This document shows, one piece after another, positions 35,969 to 44,520 of a stretch of DNA of 64,000 nt; the stretch's first letter is position 1, and every line of letters begins with the position of its first letter. The notes below the pieces were generated by a model. It made no database searches and was not told the DNA's origin. It saw only the letters and a list, made by a program, of their open reading frames with translations. Made by a program: the position numbers and the translations under genes. Source of the stretch: CAMYOC01 sp963704875 (GTDB lineage: Bacteria > Pseudomonadota > Gammaproteobacteria > Steroidobacterales > XN24); assembly GCA_963704875.1 (NCBI GenBank), contig CAVPIA010000008.1, forward strand, positions 744,001-808,000, written 5' to 3'.

Positions 35969-37996
35969 TCAGGCCTTGGCCGAGCGCGTCTCTGCCCCGA
36001 CTCCAGACTTCTTCTTCCCTGACTTTCCCGAACGGCTGCCGGCCGGTGCCGCAGGTAGTCTGAACCCCGACACTGAGCTGCGCAGCTGAGCCGCCAGCTC
36101 CGCCAGCTTACCGATCGAATCCGAAGTCGCGCCGGTCGCCTCCGCGGTCTGGGAGCTCACTTCGCGAAGCACGCCCATGTTGCGGGTGATGTCGGTGGCC
36201 GCGGTGGACTGCTCACGCGCAGTGCCGGAAATATTCTGCACCAGGTTGGCGATCTGATTGGAAACACTCTCGATTTCATCCAGCGCTGCGCCGGCGTTTT
36301 CAGCCAGCAATGCGCCACCAACGACGTCAGTCGTACTGCGCTCCATCGAGATAACAGCTTCGTTGGTATCGGATTGAATCGTCTTGACCAGCACCTCGAT
36401 CTGCTTGGTCGCATTTGCGGAACGCTCGGCCAGGCGCTGTACCTCGTCGGCGACGACTGCGAAACCGCGCCCGGCTTCGCCGGCCATCGACGCCTGGATC
36501 GATGCGTTCAGGGCAAGGATATTGGTCTGCTCGGCGATGTCATTGATTAGCTCGATGATATTGCCGATCTCCTGCGAGCTCTCGCCGAGACGCTTGATCC
36601 GCTTGGATGTGTCCTGGATCGTTTCACGAATCGTGTTCATGCCTTCGATGGTACGGCGGACAGCCTCGCCGCCCTTGTGGGCCACATCCACCGAGTGCCG
36701 CGCCACATCGGCGGAGCGCTCAGCATCGCCAGAGACGGCTTCGACCGACGCCGCCATCCGCGCCACCGATTCGGTTGCGTCGGCAACCTGCTTGGACTGG
36801 GTTTCGCTGGCCTGCGCCAGATGGCCGGCGGTTGCCTGCGTCTGTCGGGCGGCGGCATCGATGCGGATGCCGGTTTCGTTGATCGTTGTCACCAGCTCCC
36901 GCAACGCCTCGATGGCATAGTTTATTGAGTCGGCGATGGCGCCAGTGATGTCCTCAGTGACCGTCGCCTGCACGGTAAGGTCACCATCGGCCAGGCTGCC
37001 CAATTCATCCAGCAGGCGCAAAATGGCTGCCTGATTACGCTCATTCTGGCCGCGCTGGAGCTCGGCGGTCCGCCGGCTGTCTTCTCCGGAGAAGGTCATC
37101 GCGGCCAGGGCCAAAGCAACCAGCAGTGCCGCGGCCACAAGACCCAGCGGCAACCACGGACTGTTCAACTTGATCGGCCCCAGCGACCCTGAGGCGGAAT
37201 TCGGCATGCGGGCCAGCGCTGTAGTGAGATCGCCAGCGCGAGCAGCCACCGCCGCGACGCCCTCGGTGGTGCCTTCCAGCGCGTCCGCCGAAGCGATCAG
37301 CGTCAGTGCACTGTCACTCAGCGCTCTGTAGGTCTGTTCCAGGGTGTCGATCTGAGCCTCACGTCCCGCCTGGCTCAATGCAGCGACCCCAGCGGTTGGT
37401 GCAGCGCCGCCAAGCGCGAGCACCAGCTGTCCCAGCCTCATTTCATCATCACTGAGTAATCTGGAAACAGAGACCGGATCGGGCACGCCGGCCGCGAGTG
37501 TGCTTGCGCTCACCGCCACGCGGCCGGCAAGAGCGCTTGCCTGATCAAGTGAAGCCCTGGTCGCGCTGTTTGCATTCGCAGAGAATTCAGACAGCAGCCC
37601 CTGAATGGTCAATGCGCTGTTGGCTACGGCGGCCGCGGCGGCGCCGGCTGTAAGGACATCCTGACGGCTCGCGGCAACGGCCTCGGCTGCACCGGACAGC
37701 GCCTCGAATGAAGCCGGCTGGATGTCTTGCGGCAAGCGATTGAATGCGGCCCGGGCCTGGTCGCCCAGCGCGTTCAGTCGATCGAATGCTGCGGCATCAC
37801 CACCACGCGCCGCGTACGCTGCCCCGGGCATCTCTGCCGCTGCTCTGGCAAGCATTTCTACCTGTTGGCTGACCGCTCCACCGGCGGCCCGGTTTTGCGC
37901 CGCATAATAAAGACTCGCTCCGGCCAGCACGAGAAGCAGGACCAGGATCGCGCCCAGCAGAGGCATGCGTCTGACGCCGGAATGCATATCGTCCAT
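35969..37996 (-). CDS. pilJ: Type IV pilus methyl-accepting chemotaxis protein PilJ
   Basis: A 675-residue receptor that feeds the ChpA kinase. One membrane helix near residues 13-33, a helical periplasmic region (about 35-275), a second helix (about 278-300), a HAMP-like stretch and a cytoplasmic signalling hairpin whose tip reads TNILALNASIQASMAGEAGR, close to P. aeruginosa PilJ. The C terminus is Lys/Ser rich and has no CheR-docking pentapeptide. Neither a PilK methyltransferase nor a ChpB methylesterase gene is adjacent. Confidence 0.95.
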   Translation of the reverse strand: MDDMHSGVRRMPLLGAILVLLLVLAGASLYYAAQNRAAGGAVSQQVEMLARAAAEMPGAAYAARGGDAAAFDRLNALGDQARAAFNRLPQDIQPASFEALSGAAEAVAASRQDVLTAGAAAAAVANSALTIQGLLSEFSANANSATRASLDQASALAGRVAVSASTLAAGVPDPVSVSRLLSDDEMRLGQLVLALGGAAPTAGVAALSQAGREAQIDTLEQTYRALSDSALTLIASADALEGTTEGVAAVAARAGDLTTALARMPNSASGSLGPIKLNSPWLPLGLVAAALLVALALAAMTFSGEDSRRTAELQRGQNERNQAAILRLLDELGSLADGDLTVQATVTEDITGAIADSINYAIEALRELVTTINETGIRIDAAARQTQATAGHLAQASETQSKQVADATESVARMAASVEAVSGDAERSADVARHSVDVAHKGGEAVRRTIEGMNTIRETIQDTSKRIKRLGESSQEIGNIIELINDIAEQTNILALNASIQASMAGEAGRGFAVVADEVQRLAERSANATKQIEVLVKTIQSDTNEAVISMERSTTDVVGGALLAENAGAALDEIESVSNQIANLVQNISGTAREQSTAATDITRNMGVLREVSSQTAEATGATSDSIGKLAELAAQLRSSVSGFRLPAAPAGSRSGKSGKKKSGVGAETRSAKA

Positions 37997-38030
37997 CGTT
38001 ACCTACCCGGAAATATCGTCGTTGACCTGA

Positions 38031-38609
38031 TCAATTTTCATTCTGGCCGGCCTGCAAGAACTGTGGACTCTCCACCAGCCTTGTCAGATCAAAAAGCGGC
38101 CAGGCGTCCATGTCCTGCCGGAATGCGCCCTGCAGATATCGCTCGCAGCGCAACACCGTTTCCGGGCTTTCCGCCACCCGCTGCTCGGGAGCGAAACGCC
38201 GAAATCCGAAAACCTCGTCCACGATCAGGCCGGCCGGAACATCGCGGTGATTGACAACTACCAGCCTGGTATCCCGACCGGGGCGAGTCGTACCGCCACC
38301 GAGAAAAGCCCGAAAATCAATCACCGGCATCAGCTGACCGCGCACATTGGCCAGACCCTTCACCCAGTCCTTGGAGCCGGGGATGCGAGTGCAGGCATCC
38401 GGGAAGACCATCACCTCACGAACGTCATGCCGCGAGGCAACAAAATTCTCTTCACCAAGCCGGAAGGCCAGCCCGACCCATTCTTCATCACCCGCCCCGG
38501 CGCTGCCGGACGCGGCCTGCAGGCCGCGACGCTCCATCTCCCGCAATAATTCGAACGGGCGTTGCTTGAGCGTGTGCAGCGGGATCGCGGTCTCCATCTG
38601 TGTCGTCAT
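38031..38609 (-). CDS. pilI: CheW-like coupling protein PilI
   Basis: A 192-residue CheW-domain protein linking PilJ to ChpA. ATG 38609 is chosen because it overlaps the pilH stop as ATGA; the frame is open to 38699 without similarity. Core motifs VGLAFRLGEENFVASRHDV, KDWVKGLANVRGQLMPVIDF and GLIVDEVFGFR fit PilI. Confidence 0.93.
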   Translation of the reverse strand: MTTQMETAIPLHTLKQRPFELLREMERRGLQAASGSAGAGDEEWVGLAFRLGEENFVASRHDVREVMVFPDACTRIPGSKDWVKGLANVRGQLMPVIDFRAFLGGGTTRPGRDTRLVVVNHRDVPAGLIVDEVFGFRRFAPEQRVAESPETVLRCERYLQGAFRQDMDAWPLFDLTRLVESPQFLQAGQNEN

Positions 38610-38971
38610 TGTCCCAATGCGGCCTTGATCTTGGACACCAGCTCCTGCTCCGAAACGGGCTTGACCAGATAGTCCACAGCGCCCTGGCGCAAACCCCATA
38701 TCCGGTCGGTATCGTTTCCCTTGGTGGTGACCATCAGCACCGGGATGGTGCAGGTCTCAGGGTCCTTGGATAGCTCACGGGTCGCCTGATAGCCGTTCAT
38801 GCCGGGCATCACGATATCCATGATCACCAGGTCCGGCTTCAGTTTGCGGGCCTTCTCCAGCCCTTCTGTACCGTCGTTGGCGGCATCCGTATCAAAGCCG
38901 TTCTTCTCCAGGTATCCCCGGATCACATGCACCTCGGTAGGTGAGTCGTCGATGATCAGCACCAGAGCCAT
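38606..38971 (-). CDS. pilH: Response regulator PilH
   Basis: A 121-residue single-domain CheY-like receiver. Acidic pocket in LIIDDSPTE, phosphoacceptor aspartate in LVIMDIVMPGMNG (about D52) and the conserved lysine in YLVKPVSE. In P. aeruginosa PilH acts against PilG and favours pilus retraction (family knowledge). It is translationally coupled to pilI by a 4-bp overlap and lies 24 bp after pilG. Confidence 0.95.
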   Translation of the reverse strand: MALVLIIDDSPTEVHVIRGYLEKNGFDTDAANDGTEGLEKARKLKPDLVIMDIVMPGMNGYQATRELSKDPETCTIPVLMVTTKGNDTDRIWGLRQGAVDYLVKPVSEQELVSKIKAALGQ

Positions 38972-38995
38972 ATGCCAGATCCTCCTTCGGGTGCC

Positions 38996-39451
38996 TCAGT
39001 GCGCCGCTGCCGGCGCCCCGAGTTGGGTATGGATCGCGTTAATTAATTCGTCCTTGGTAAAGGGCTTGGTCAGATACTGCTCCGAGCCGACGATGCGTCC
39101 CCGGGCGCGATCAAACAGACCGTCCTTACTCGACAACATGATCACCGGCGTGGCGCGGAATACTTTGTTGTGCTTGATCAGCGCACAGGTCTGGTAGCCA
39201 TCCAGACGGGGCATCATGATGTCGACAAAAATAATGTCGGGATGGTGGTCGGCGATTTTCGATAAGGCATCGAAACCGTCAACAGCGGTAAAGACCTCGC
39301 ATCCCTCCCGGGACAGAAGCGTCTCTGCGGTACGGCGGATGGTCTTGCTGTCGTCGATGACCAGCACTTTCAGCCCGCGCAGATCCTTGGGATTGACCCT
39401 GTCCACTCCTTCCTCCTCGAGATCAAGCATTGATAACGCCGCCGGGGTCAC
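38996..39451 (-). CDS. pilG: Response regulator PilG
   Basis: A single-domain receiver; first gene of the Pil-Chp operon. Motifs KVLVIDDSKTIRRTAETLL, phosphoacceptor in IIFVDIMMPRLDG and YLTKPFTKDEL match PilG, which promotes pilus extension and cAMP signalling in P. aeruginosa. The GTG at 39451 (151 residues) has AAGG upstream; ATG 39430 (144 residues) is possible and nearer to the usual length. Divergent from gshB with 190 bp between, as in Pseudomonas. Confidence 0.95.
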   Translation of the reverse strand: MTPAALSMLDLEEEGVDRVNPKDLRGLKVLVIDDSKTIRRTAETLLSREGCEVFTAVDGFDALSKIADHHPDIIFVDIMMPRLDGYQTCALIKHNKVFRATPVIMLSSKDGLFDRARGRIVGSEQYLTKPFTKDELINAIHTQLGAPAAAH

Positions 39452-39641
39452 TATGACCTTGCGTTTTGACCGCGTTGACTGCGCGATTCCTTGGGGCCTT
39501 TTAACATATTGAAGCGGCAGCCGCCACGGAGCCCATCACCCTCTGGCAAGCTCGCCGGATCAGAGGATGCTGCTATATTACGCAGCCCGTATATCCCGGC
39601 TGCATGCCTCATCAGGGGCCTGAATTCCATGGAGAGCCGCC

Positions 39642-40598
39642 ATGCCCGATAAACCAACCCGTCTCGGTGTCGTGATGGACCCGATAGACGGTATCAAACC
39701 CGTCAAGGACAGCACGCTGGCGATGCTGCTCGAGGCTCAGTCGCGTGGCTGGGAGCTCAATTATATGGAACAGCGGGACCTGTTCGTGGAAGACGGCCAC
39801 CTGCGCGCCAGAGTCAGGCGCCTTACGGTGGCCGACGACAAGACGAGCTGGTTCAGGCTCGAACCAGGGCAGCAAGCGGCGCTGGGCGAGCTCGACGTCA
39901 TCTTGATGCGGAAGGACCCGCCGTTCGATATGGAATTCGTCTACACGACCTATCTCCTCGGCCGCGCCGAGGAGGCCGGTTGCCTGGTAGTCAACCGAAC
40001 CGCCAGCCTCCGCGACGTGAGCGAAAAGGCATATACCATGTGGTTCCCGCAGTGTTGTCCGCCAACCCTGATCACACGCTCCATGAGTGAGATGCGCCGG
40101 TTTCTGGAAGACCACGGCGCGATTGTGGTGAAGCCTCTGGACGGCATGGGCGGCCGGTCTATCTTCGTGATCCGTTCCGGCGATGCCAATACCAACGTAA
40201 TCCTCGAGACCCTGACTGAGAATGAACAACGCTTCGCGATGGCTCAGCGCTACGTCCCGGAGATCAGCACCGGCGGCGACAAGCGCATTCTGTTGATCGA
40301 CGGGGAGCCTTATCCGCATTGCCTGGCCCGTATCCCGCCGGCTGGAGACAACCGGGGCAACCTGGCCGTAGGCGCCACCGCCGAAGGCCGCGAGCTGAGC
40401 GACCGTGACCGCTGGATCTGCAGCCAGGTCGGACCCGTATTGCGCGACAAGGGGATAATTTTTGCGGGTCTTGATGTCATCGGCGATTATCTGACCGAAA
40501 TCAACGTCACCAGCCCGACCGGAATTCGGGAACTTGATCAGATGTACTCGGATAACATCTGTGGCGCGCTGTTTGACGCGATCGAGAAGCATTTGTGA
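39642..40598 (+). CDS. gshB: Glutathione synthetase
   Basis: Joins gamma-glutamylcysteine and glycine using ATP. The 318-residue ATP-grasp protein has LGVVMDPIDGIKPVKDSTLA at the N terminus, the glycine-rich ATP loop VVKPLDGMGGRSIFVI and the metal site EINVTSPTG. An extended -10-like box TGCTATATT (39571-39579) lies about 60 bp upstream of ATG 39642. Its stop overlaps the next gene as GTGA. Supplies glutathione for AdhC/FghA encoded elsewhere in the window. Confidence 0.97.
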   Translation: MPDKPTRLGVVMDPIDGIKPVKDSTLAMLLEAQSRGWELNYMEQRDLFVEDGHLRARVRRLTVADDKTSWFRLEPGQQAALGELDVILMRKDPPFDMEFVYTTYLLGRAEEAGCLVVNRTASLRDVSEKAYTMWFPQCCPPTLITRSMSEMRRFLEDHGAIVVKPLDGMGGRSIFVIRSGDANTNVILETLTENEQRFAMAQRYVPEISTGGDKRILLIDGEPYPHCLARIPPAGDNRGNLAVGATAEGRELSDRDRWICSQVGPVLRDKGIIFAGLDVIGDYLTEINVTSPTGIRELDQMYSDNICGALFDAIEKHL

Positions 40599-41684
40599 AA
40601 ACCCACTCCCGCAATTGCCGGATGACCGGCGGCGTCATGAGCCTAGTGCCGGCGCTGGGCGCGATCTTGCTGGCCATCCTGATCAGCGGATGTGCCAGGG
40701 AGCCGGAGACCAGCCGCACGCGGTTCGAAGCCATGGGGACGCTGGTGGAAGTCAGCGTCTTCGGTGGAGATCCGGCGGCAAATCTTGCCGCCAGCGCCGA
40801 GGTCGAAGCATTGTTCGATCAACTGCAAATGCGCTGGGATCCCTGGGGTGAGGGTGAACTGGGCCGCCTGAATGCCGCCGCCGGCTCGACCCGAGGCACT
40901 GACGGTCGCCGAAGATCTTGCAGGCTTGTTTGACGGTGCAGCAGTGATCAGCCGCGACAGCGATGGCTTGTTTGATCCAGCCGTCGGCGCATTGATCCGG
41001 CTTTGGTCGTTTAGCTCCGAAGAGATGTTGCCCACCGCGCCGCCAGAGCCGGACCAGATCGAGCAGGCGCTGGCGGAGAGCCCGCCGCTGGATGAAATCT
41101 GGCAGTCAGAGACGAGGACCCTAAGCCTCGGCCCTGGCGCAGCAATAGATCTGGGCGGATTCGCTAAAGGCGTGGCCGTGGACATGGCCATCGAGCTGTT
41201 GCGCGAACAGGGCATCGAACACGCCATCGTTAATGCCGGCGGCGATTTGCGCGCCATTGGTCGCCACGGCGACCGCAAATGGCGCGTCGGGGTGCGCGAT
41301 CCGCGCGGCGAAGGCGTATTGGCGGCAATTGACGTTGAGGGCGATGAAAGCGTCTTCACATCGGGTGATTACGAGCGATATTTCATCTACCAGGGGCGCC
41401 GCTATCACCACATTATCGACCCGCGCGACGGCTATCCGGCGCAAGGCACCACCTCGGTCACCGTAATCCACCGCGAGGCCGGTCTGGCGGACGCCGCCGC
41501 CACCGCCTTGTTCGTCGCGGGTCCGCAAGACTGGCCGCGTGTCGCGGCAAATCTGGGTGTCAGTCAGGTCATGCTGGTAGATAGTTCGGGTACCATCCAC
41601 ATGACGCCCGAAATGGAGGCCCGCACGTGGCTGATCCCGGATCCGAAACCAGCGGTAAAAATTCAGCCCCTGCCTACGCCTTGA
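40595..41684 (+). pseudogene. apbE: FAD:protein FMN transferase (ApbE), frame-disrupted
   Basis: ApbE attaches FMN to threonines of periplasmic or membrane proteins. The first part, from GTG 40595 (or ATG 40622), encodes a lipoprotein signal (LLAILISGC), RFEAMGTLVEV and WDPWGEGELGRLNAAAG, then runs out of frame and stops at 40933. The rest continues in the +1 frame from about 40872 to 41684 with DGLFDPAVGAL, AIDLGGFAKGVAVD, NAGGDLRAIG, TSGDYERYF and HHIIDPRDGYPA. A TGA just before 40872 places the shift between 40872 and 40930. One extra base (true mutation, sequencing error, or a programmed event) explains it. All catalytic motifs remain. Confidence 0.85.
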
Positions 41685-42043
41685 TCCGTGCCGGTGACAT
41701 GCTCATCCTGCTGGTCGCCGCGGGTCTGGTCGGCGCGTCCTTCAGCGCCTTCTGGGGCCCGCGTGGCCAGGGCGAGATGGCGGTGATCACAGTCAACAGA
41801 CAGCCAGCGCTGGAATTGATGCTGGATCAGGACCGCACCATCGAGATTCCGGGTCGGATCGGGACCAGCACGATCATGATTGACGGCGGTCGGGTCCGCT
41901 TTCTCGATTCTCCGTGCCCGGCCCGCTACTGTGTCCACAGCGGCTGGCTGCAGCGCAGCGGCGAGGTTGCGGCATGTTTGCCCAACGGGGTTGTTGTCGA
42001 AGTGCTTGGCGGCGAGCGCGAATTCGACGCGATAAATCTCTGA
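41681..42043 (+). CDS. NusG domain II-containing membrane-anchored protein
   Basis: A small protein of about 120 residues: one N-terminal membrane helix (LILLVAAGLVGASFSAFW) and an extracytoplasmic NusG-domain-II fold with the conserved DSPCPARYCVHSGWL and AACLPNGVVVEV, including three cysteines. TTG 41681 is preferred since it overlaps the apbE stop (TTGA) and begins at the family N terminus (IRAGDML); a GTG at 41627 would overlap apbE by 58 bp. Function unknown; the family often lies beside apbE and Gx-transporter genes, as here. Confidence 0.8.
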   Translation: MIRAGDMLILLVAAGLVGASFSAFWGPRGQGEMAVITVNRQPALELMLDQDRTIEIPGRIGTSTIMIDGGRVRFLDSPCPARYCVHSGWLQRSGEVAACLPNGVVVEVLGGEREFDAINL

Positions 42044-42047
42044 AGGC

Positions 42048-42602
42048 ATGAGCGTCACGGGGCAGCTCGGTATGGAACAGACCTTGTCCGGAATCCACCG
42101 GGAGGATCGGCTGATAGCCGGCTTTGCCGCACTGGCAATTGCCATCCACATCCTGGAGGCCGCGTTTCCCAGCCCGCTCCCCGGTATCAAGCCGGGTCTG
42201 GCCAACGTGATTACCCTCATCGTCTATCTGCGCCACGGTTTGCGGCTTGCCATCTGGGTGGCGGGAATGCGCATTCTGGTGGGGAGTCTGCTGGTGGGCA
42301 CGTTTCTCAGCCCGACCTTCCTGCTCAGCGCCACCGGTGCGGTCGCGGCAATGCTCGCACTGACACTGGCCGGCAGCCTTGGCGGTCGTCACGTAGGGGC
42401 GGTCGGATTGAGCGTAGTTTCGGCTCTGGCGCATATGAGTGGACAGATCGCGGTTGCCTATCTGTTGTTCATTCCCCACCCGGCTCTGCTCAAACTGGTC
42501 CCGGTGCTGCTGAGTGCCTCACTGGCCTTCGGCATCGTGAGCGGACTGATCGCAGCCAGCGTGCTGAGGATCCTGTCCCGCCCTGACGAGGCGCCCGGAT
42601 GA
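42048..42602 (+). CDS. Gx transporter family protein (formerly heptaprenyl diphosphate synthase component I)
   Basis: A 184-residue integral membrane protein with five or six helices and the family segments LEAAFPSPLPGIKPGLANV and AGMRILVGSLLVGTFLSPTFLLS. The fold resembles substrate-binding S components of ECF transporters. The old enzyme name is a likely misannotation. It begins 4 bp after the NusG-II gene and overlaps tonB by ATGA. A link to flavin movement is an inference from the apbE neighbour. Confidence 0.85.
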   Translation: MSVTGQLGMEQTLSGIHREDRLIAGFAALAIAIHILEAAFPSPLPGIKPGLANVITLIVYLRHGLRLAIWVAGMRILVGSLLVGTFLSPTFLLSATGAVAAMLALTLAGSLGGRHVGAVGLSVVSALAHMSGQIAVAYLLFIPHPALLKLVPVLLSASLAFGIVSGLIAASVLRILSRPDEAPG

Positions 42603-43444
42603 GTGCCCGCTTCCACCTGCCGGCGCTGACCATGCCTTATGCCCTGGGTATCGCACTCGCGGTGCACGCAGCGCTGATTCTGGGGCTGAGTTTCACCGCG
42701 CCTGAGGGCGTGGACAAGCCAATGACGCCGCCGTTGCAAATCGTGCTCACCGCCGACGATCTGCCGGAGGAAAAGGCAGAGAACCCGGATTATCTGGGCC
42801 GCAAGGATCAGCGCGGCGCCGGCAACACTTCTGAAGATGTCGAACCGGTGGTCGAATCCGCGGAAAAACTGGTCAACCCGTTTGAGGCAGAGGCCGATGG
42901 CGTGGAACCGGAGCCAACGCCGGCGACCGGCAGCGACAATCGCGACCTGGTCTCCAGCCGTGACCAGAACGCGGACAAGGCGATCCTCGATGCCGAGCAG
43001 GAACGCCCGGCCCTGTCACCCGGATCGCGCCAGGAATTGACGCTAACACCAGTAGCACGCGCGCGGGATCCGCGCGAGCGGTTCCTGAGCGTCAATACGC
43101 GGCAAACCCTGTTTGCGGACTATCTCGCTTCGTGGAAAGACAAGGTTGAGCGGGTCGGCACGCTGAATTTCCCGGATGCCGCACGACGCCTGCAGATGGA
43201 AGGCAGCCCGGTACTGGAGATCGCGCTGCGCGCCGACGGCTCTATCGCCGAGATCACGGTGCGCGAGAGTTCCGGCCAGGCTGCGCTGGATGAGGCCGCA
43301 GTCCGCATCCTGCGTCTGGCCTCGCCATTTGATCCTTTCCCACGGGAGCTGCGCGAGCACTACTCGACTTTGCGCTTTGCCTATGAATGGCGTTTTATGG
43401 AAGGACAGTGGCCGTCTGCAGGGGTAAGCGACTCCCGCCGGTGA
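42599..43444 (+). CDS. tonB: Energy transducer TonB
   Basis: A 281-residue TonB: short N terminus, one membrane helix (about 12-33, ALGIALAVHAALILGL), an acidic Pro/Glu-rich periplasmic spacer (about 60-150) and a C-terminal TonB domain (about 190-270; LNFPDAARRLQMEGSPVLEI). It transmits proton-motive force to receptors such as BtuB. Located upstream of yqgE-ruvX-pyrB exactly as tonB lies in pseudomonads. No exbB/exbD here. Confidence 0.92.
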   Translation: MSARFHLPALTMPYALGIALAVHAALILGLSFTAPEGVDKPMTPPLQIVLTADDLPEEKAENPDYLGRKDQRGAGNTSEDVEPVVESAEKLVNPFEAEADGVEPEPTPATGSDNRDLVSSRDQNADKAILDAEQERPALSPGSRQELTLTPVARARDPRERFLSVNTRQTLFADYLASWKDKVERVGTLNFPDAARRLQMEGSPVLEIALRADGSIAEITVRESSGQAALDEAAVRILRLASPFDPFPRELREHYSTLRFAYEWRFMEGQWPSAGVSDSRR

Positions 43445-43492
43445 CGGTTGTGCCGGCCGATGTCACTCGGTCCCCGCGTATATAATCCGCCC

Positions 43493-44053
43493 ATGGACTC
43501 GGCTTTTCTAAGCAACCACTTCCTGATCGCGATGCCGGCGATGGGCGATCCTAACTTCGACCGCACCGTGACCTTCATCTGCGAACATACCGCCGATGGT
43601 GCGCTTGGTCTGGTGATAAACCGGCCGACTAATCTCGATCTGTCAGATATTTTTTCCCAGATGCCGGCAAATTCAGATGATCCGGCGGTGAACGCGACAC
43701 CAATCCTGCAGGGGGGGCCGGTACAGATCGAACGCGGCTTTGTCATCCATGACGGTGATCGCGAATGGAATTCCACCCTCAAGGTCTCCGACGCGGTGAG
43801 AGTGACAACGTCCAGGGATATCCTGGAATCGATGGCTGCGGGCCAGGGCCCCGCCCGATCGCTGGTTGCGATCGGCTATGCAGGCTGGGGGGCCGGGCAA
43901 CTTGAAACGGAAATGGCGGCAAACGCATGGCTGACCGTGCCTGCGACCGAGGCGATCCTGTTCGATGTTCCATTTGATCAGCGCTGGCGAGCCGCTGCGG
44001 CGCTGATAGGAATCGATCTGGACCTGCTCAGCCCGGAGGCTGGTCACGCCTGA
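43493..44053 (+). CDS. yqgE: YqgE/AlgH family protein
   Basis: A 186-residue UPF0301 protein of unknown biochemical role; AlgH affected alginate regulation in P. aeruginosa. Family motifs LSNHFLIAMPAM, FDRTVTFICEH, GALGLVINRP and LQGGPVQIERGFVIH are present. ATG 43493 is chosen. A perfect TATAAT at 43481-43486 ends 6 bp before this ATG, suggesting a leaderless or very short-leader transcript in addition to read-through from tonB. Confidence 0.94.
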   Translation: MDSAFLSNHFLIAMPAMGDPNFDRTVTFICEHTADGALGLVINRPTNLDLSDIFSQMPANSDDPAVNATPILQGGPVQIERGFVIHDGDREWNSTLKVSDAVRVTTSRDILESMAAGQGPARSLVAIGYAGWGAGQLETEMAANAWLTVPATEAILFDVPFDQRWRAAAALIGIDLDLLSPEAGHA

Positions 44054-44079
44054 GGGCGCGAGCAGACCCCCGGATACTC

Positions 44080-44520
44080 ATGCTGGCATTGGGTTTTGAC
44101 TTCGGCCTGCGCAGAATTGGCGTGGCAGTCGGCAGCCGCCTTGGCGGACAGGCCAGGGCCCTGACCACCGTGGGCTATTGTGGCAAGCACCCCGACTGGA
44201 CCCGGCTGGAAGAAATTGTGACGGAATGGAAACCGGACCGCCTGATTGTCGGACTGCCCTATAATATCGACGGTTCGGAGAGCGATAGCAGCCGGGCCGC
44301 TCGGCGCTTCGCCGGACGGCTGCAGCAACATTGCCGAATCCCGGTCGAACTGGTCGACGAGCGTCTGTCGTCACGCGAAGCCGAGCAGCGATTGAAGAGT
44401 GAACGACGCTCGGGAGCGAGGAAGAAACGAGTGCAGGCCACCGATGTCGATCAGGAAGCGGCAGCAGTCATCCTGCAAGGCTGGCTCGATCAACCCAGGC
44501 GGCAAGGAGACGAAAAGTGA
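44080..44520 (+). CDS. ruvX: Putative pre-16S rRNA nuclease RuvX (YqgF)
   Basis: A 146-residue RNase-H-fold protein thought to process the 16S rRNA 5' end. Motifs LGFDFGLRRIGVAVG, IVGLPYNIDGSES and VDERLSSREAEQRL are typical and carry the catalytic acids. Lies 26 bp after yqgE; its stop overlaps the pyrB GTG start (GTGA). Confidence 0.94.
   Translation: MLALGFDFGLRRIGVAVGSRLGGQARALTTVGYCGKHPDWTRLEEIVTEWKPDRLIVGLPYNIDGSESDSSRAARRFAGRLQQHCRIPVELVDERLSSREAEQRLKSERRSGARKKRVQATDVDQEAAAVILQGWLDQPRRQGDEK

Noticed and set aside
39452..39641. Strong promoter pair between pilG and gshB
   Set aside because: Only partial boxes (TTGACT with TTTTAA; extended -10 TGCTATATT without a -35) could be found, too weak to list as separate promoters.
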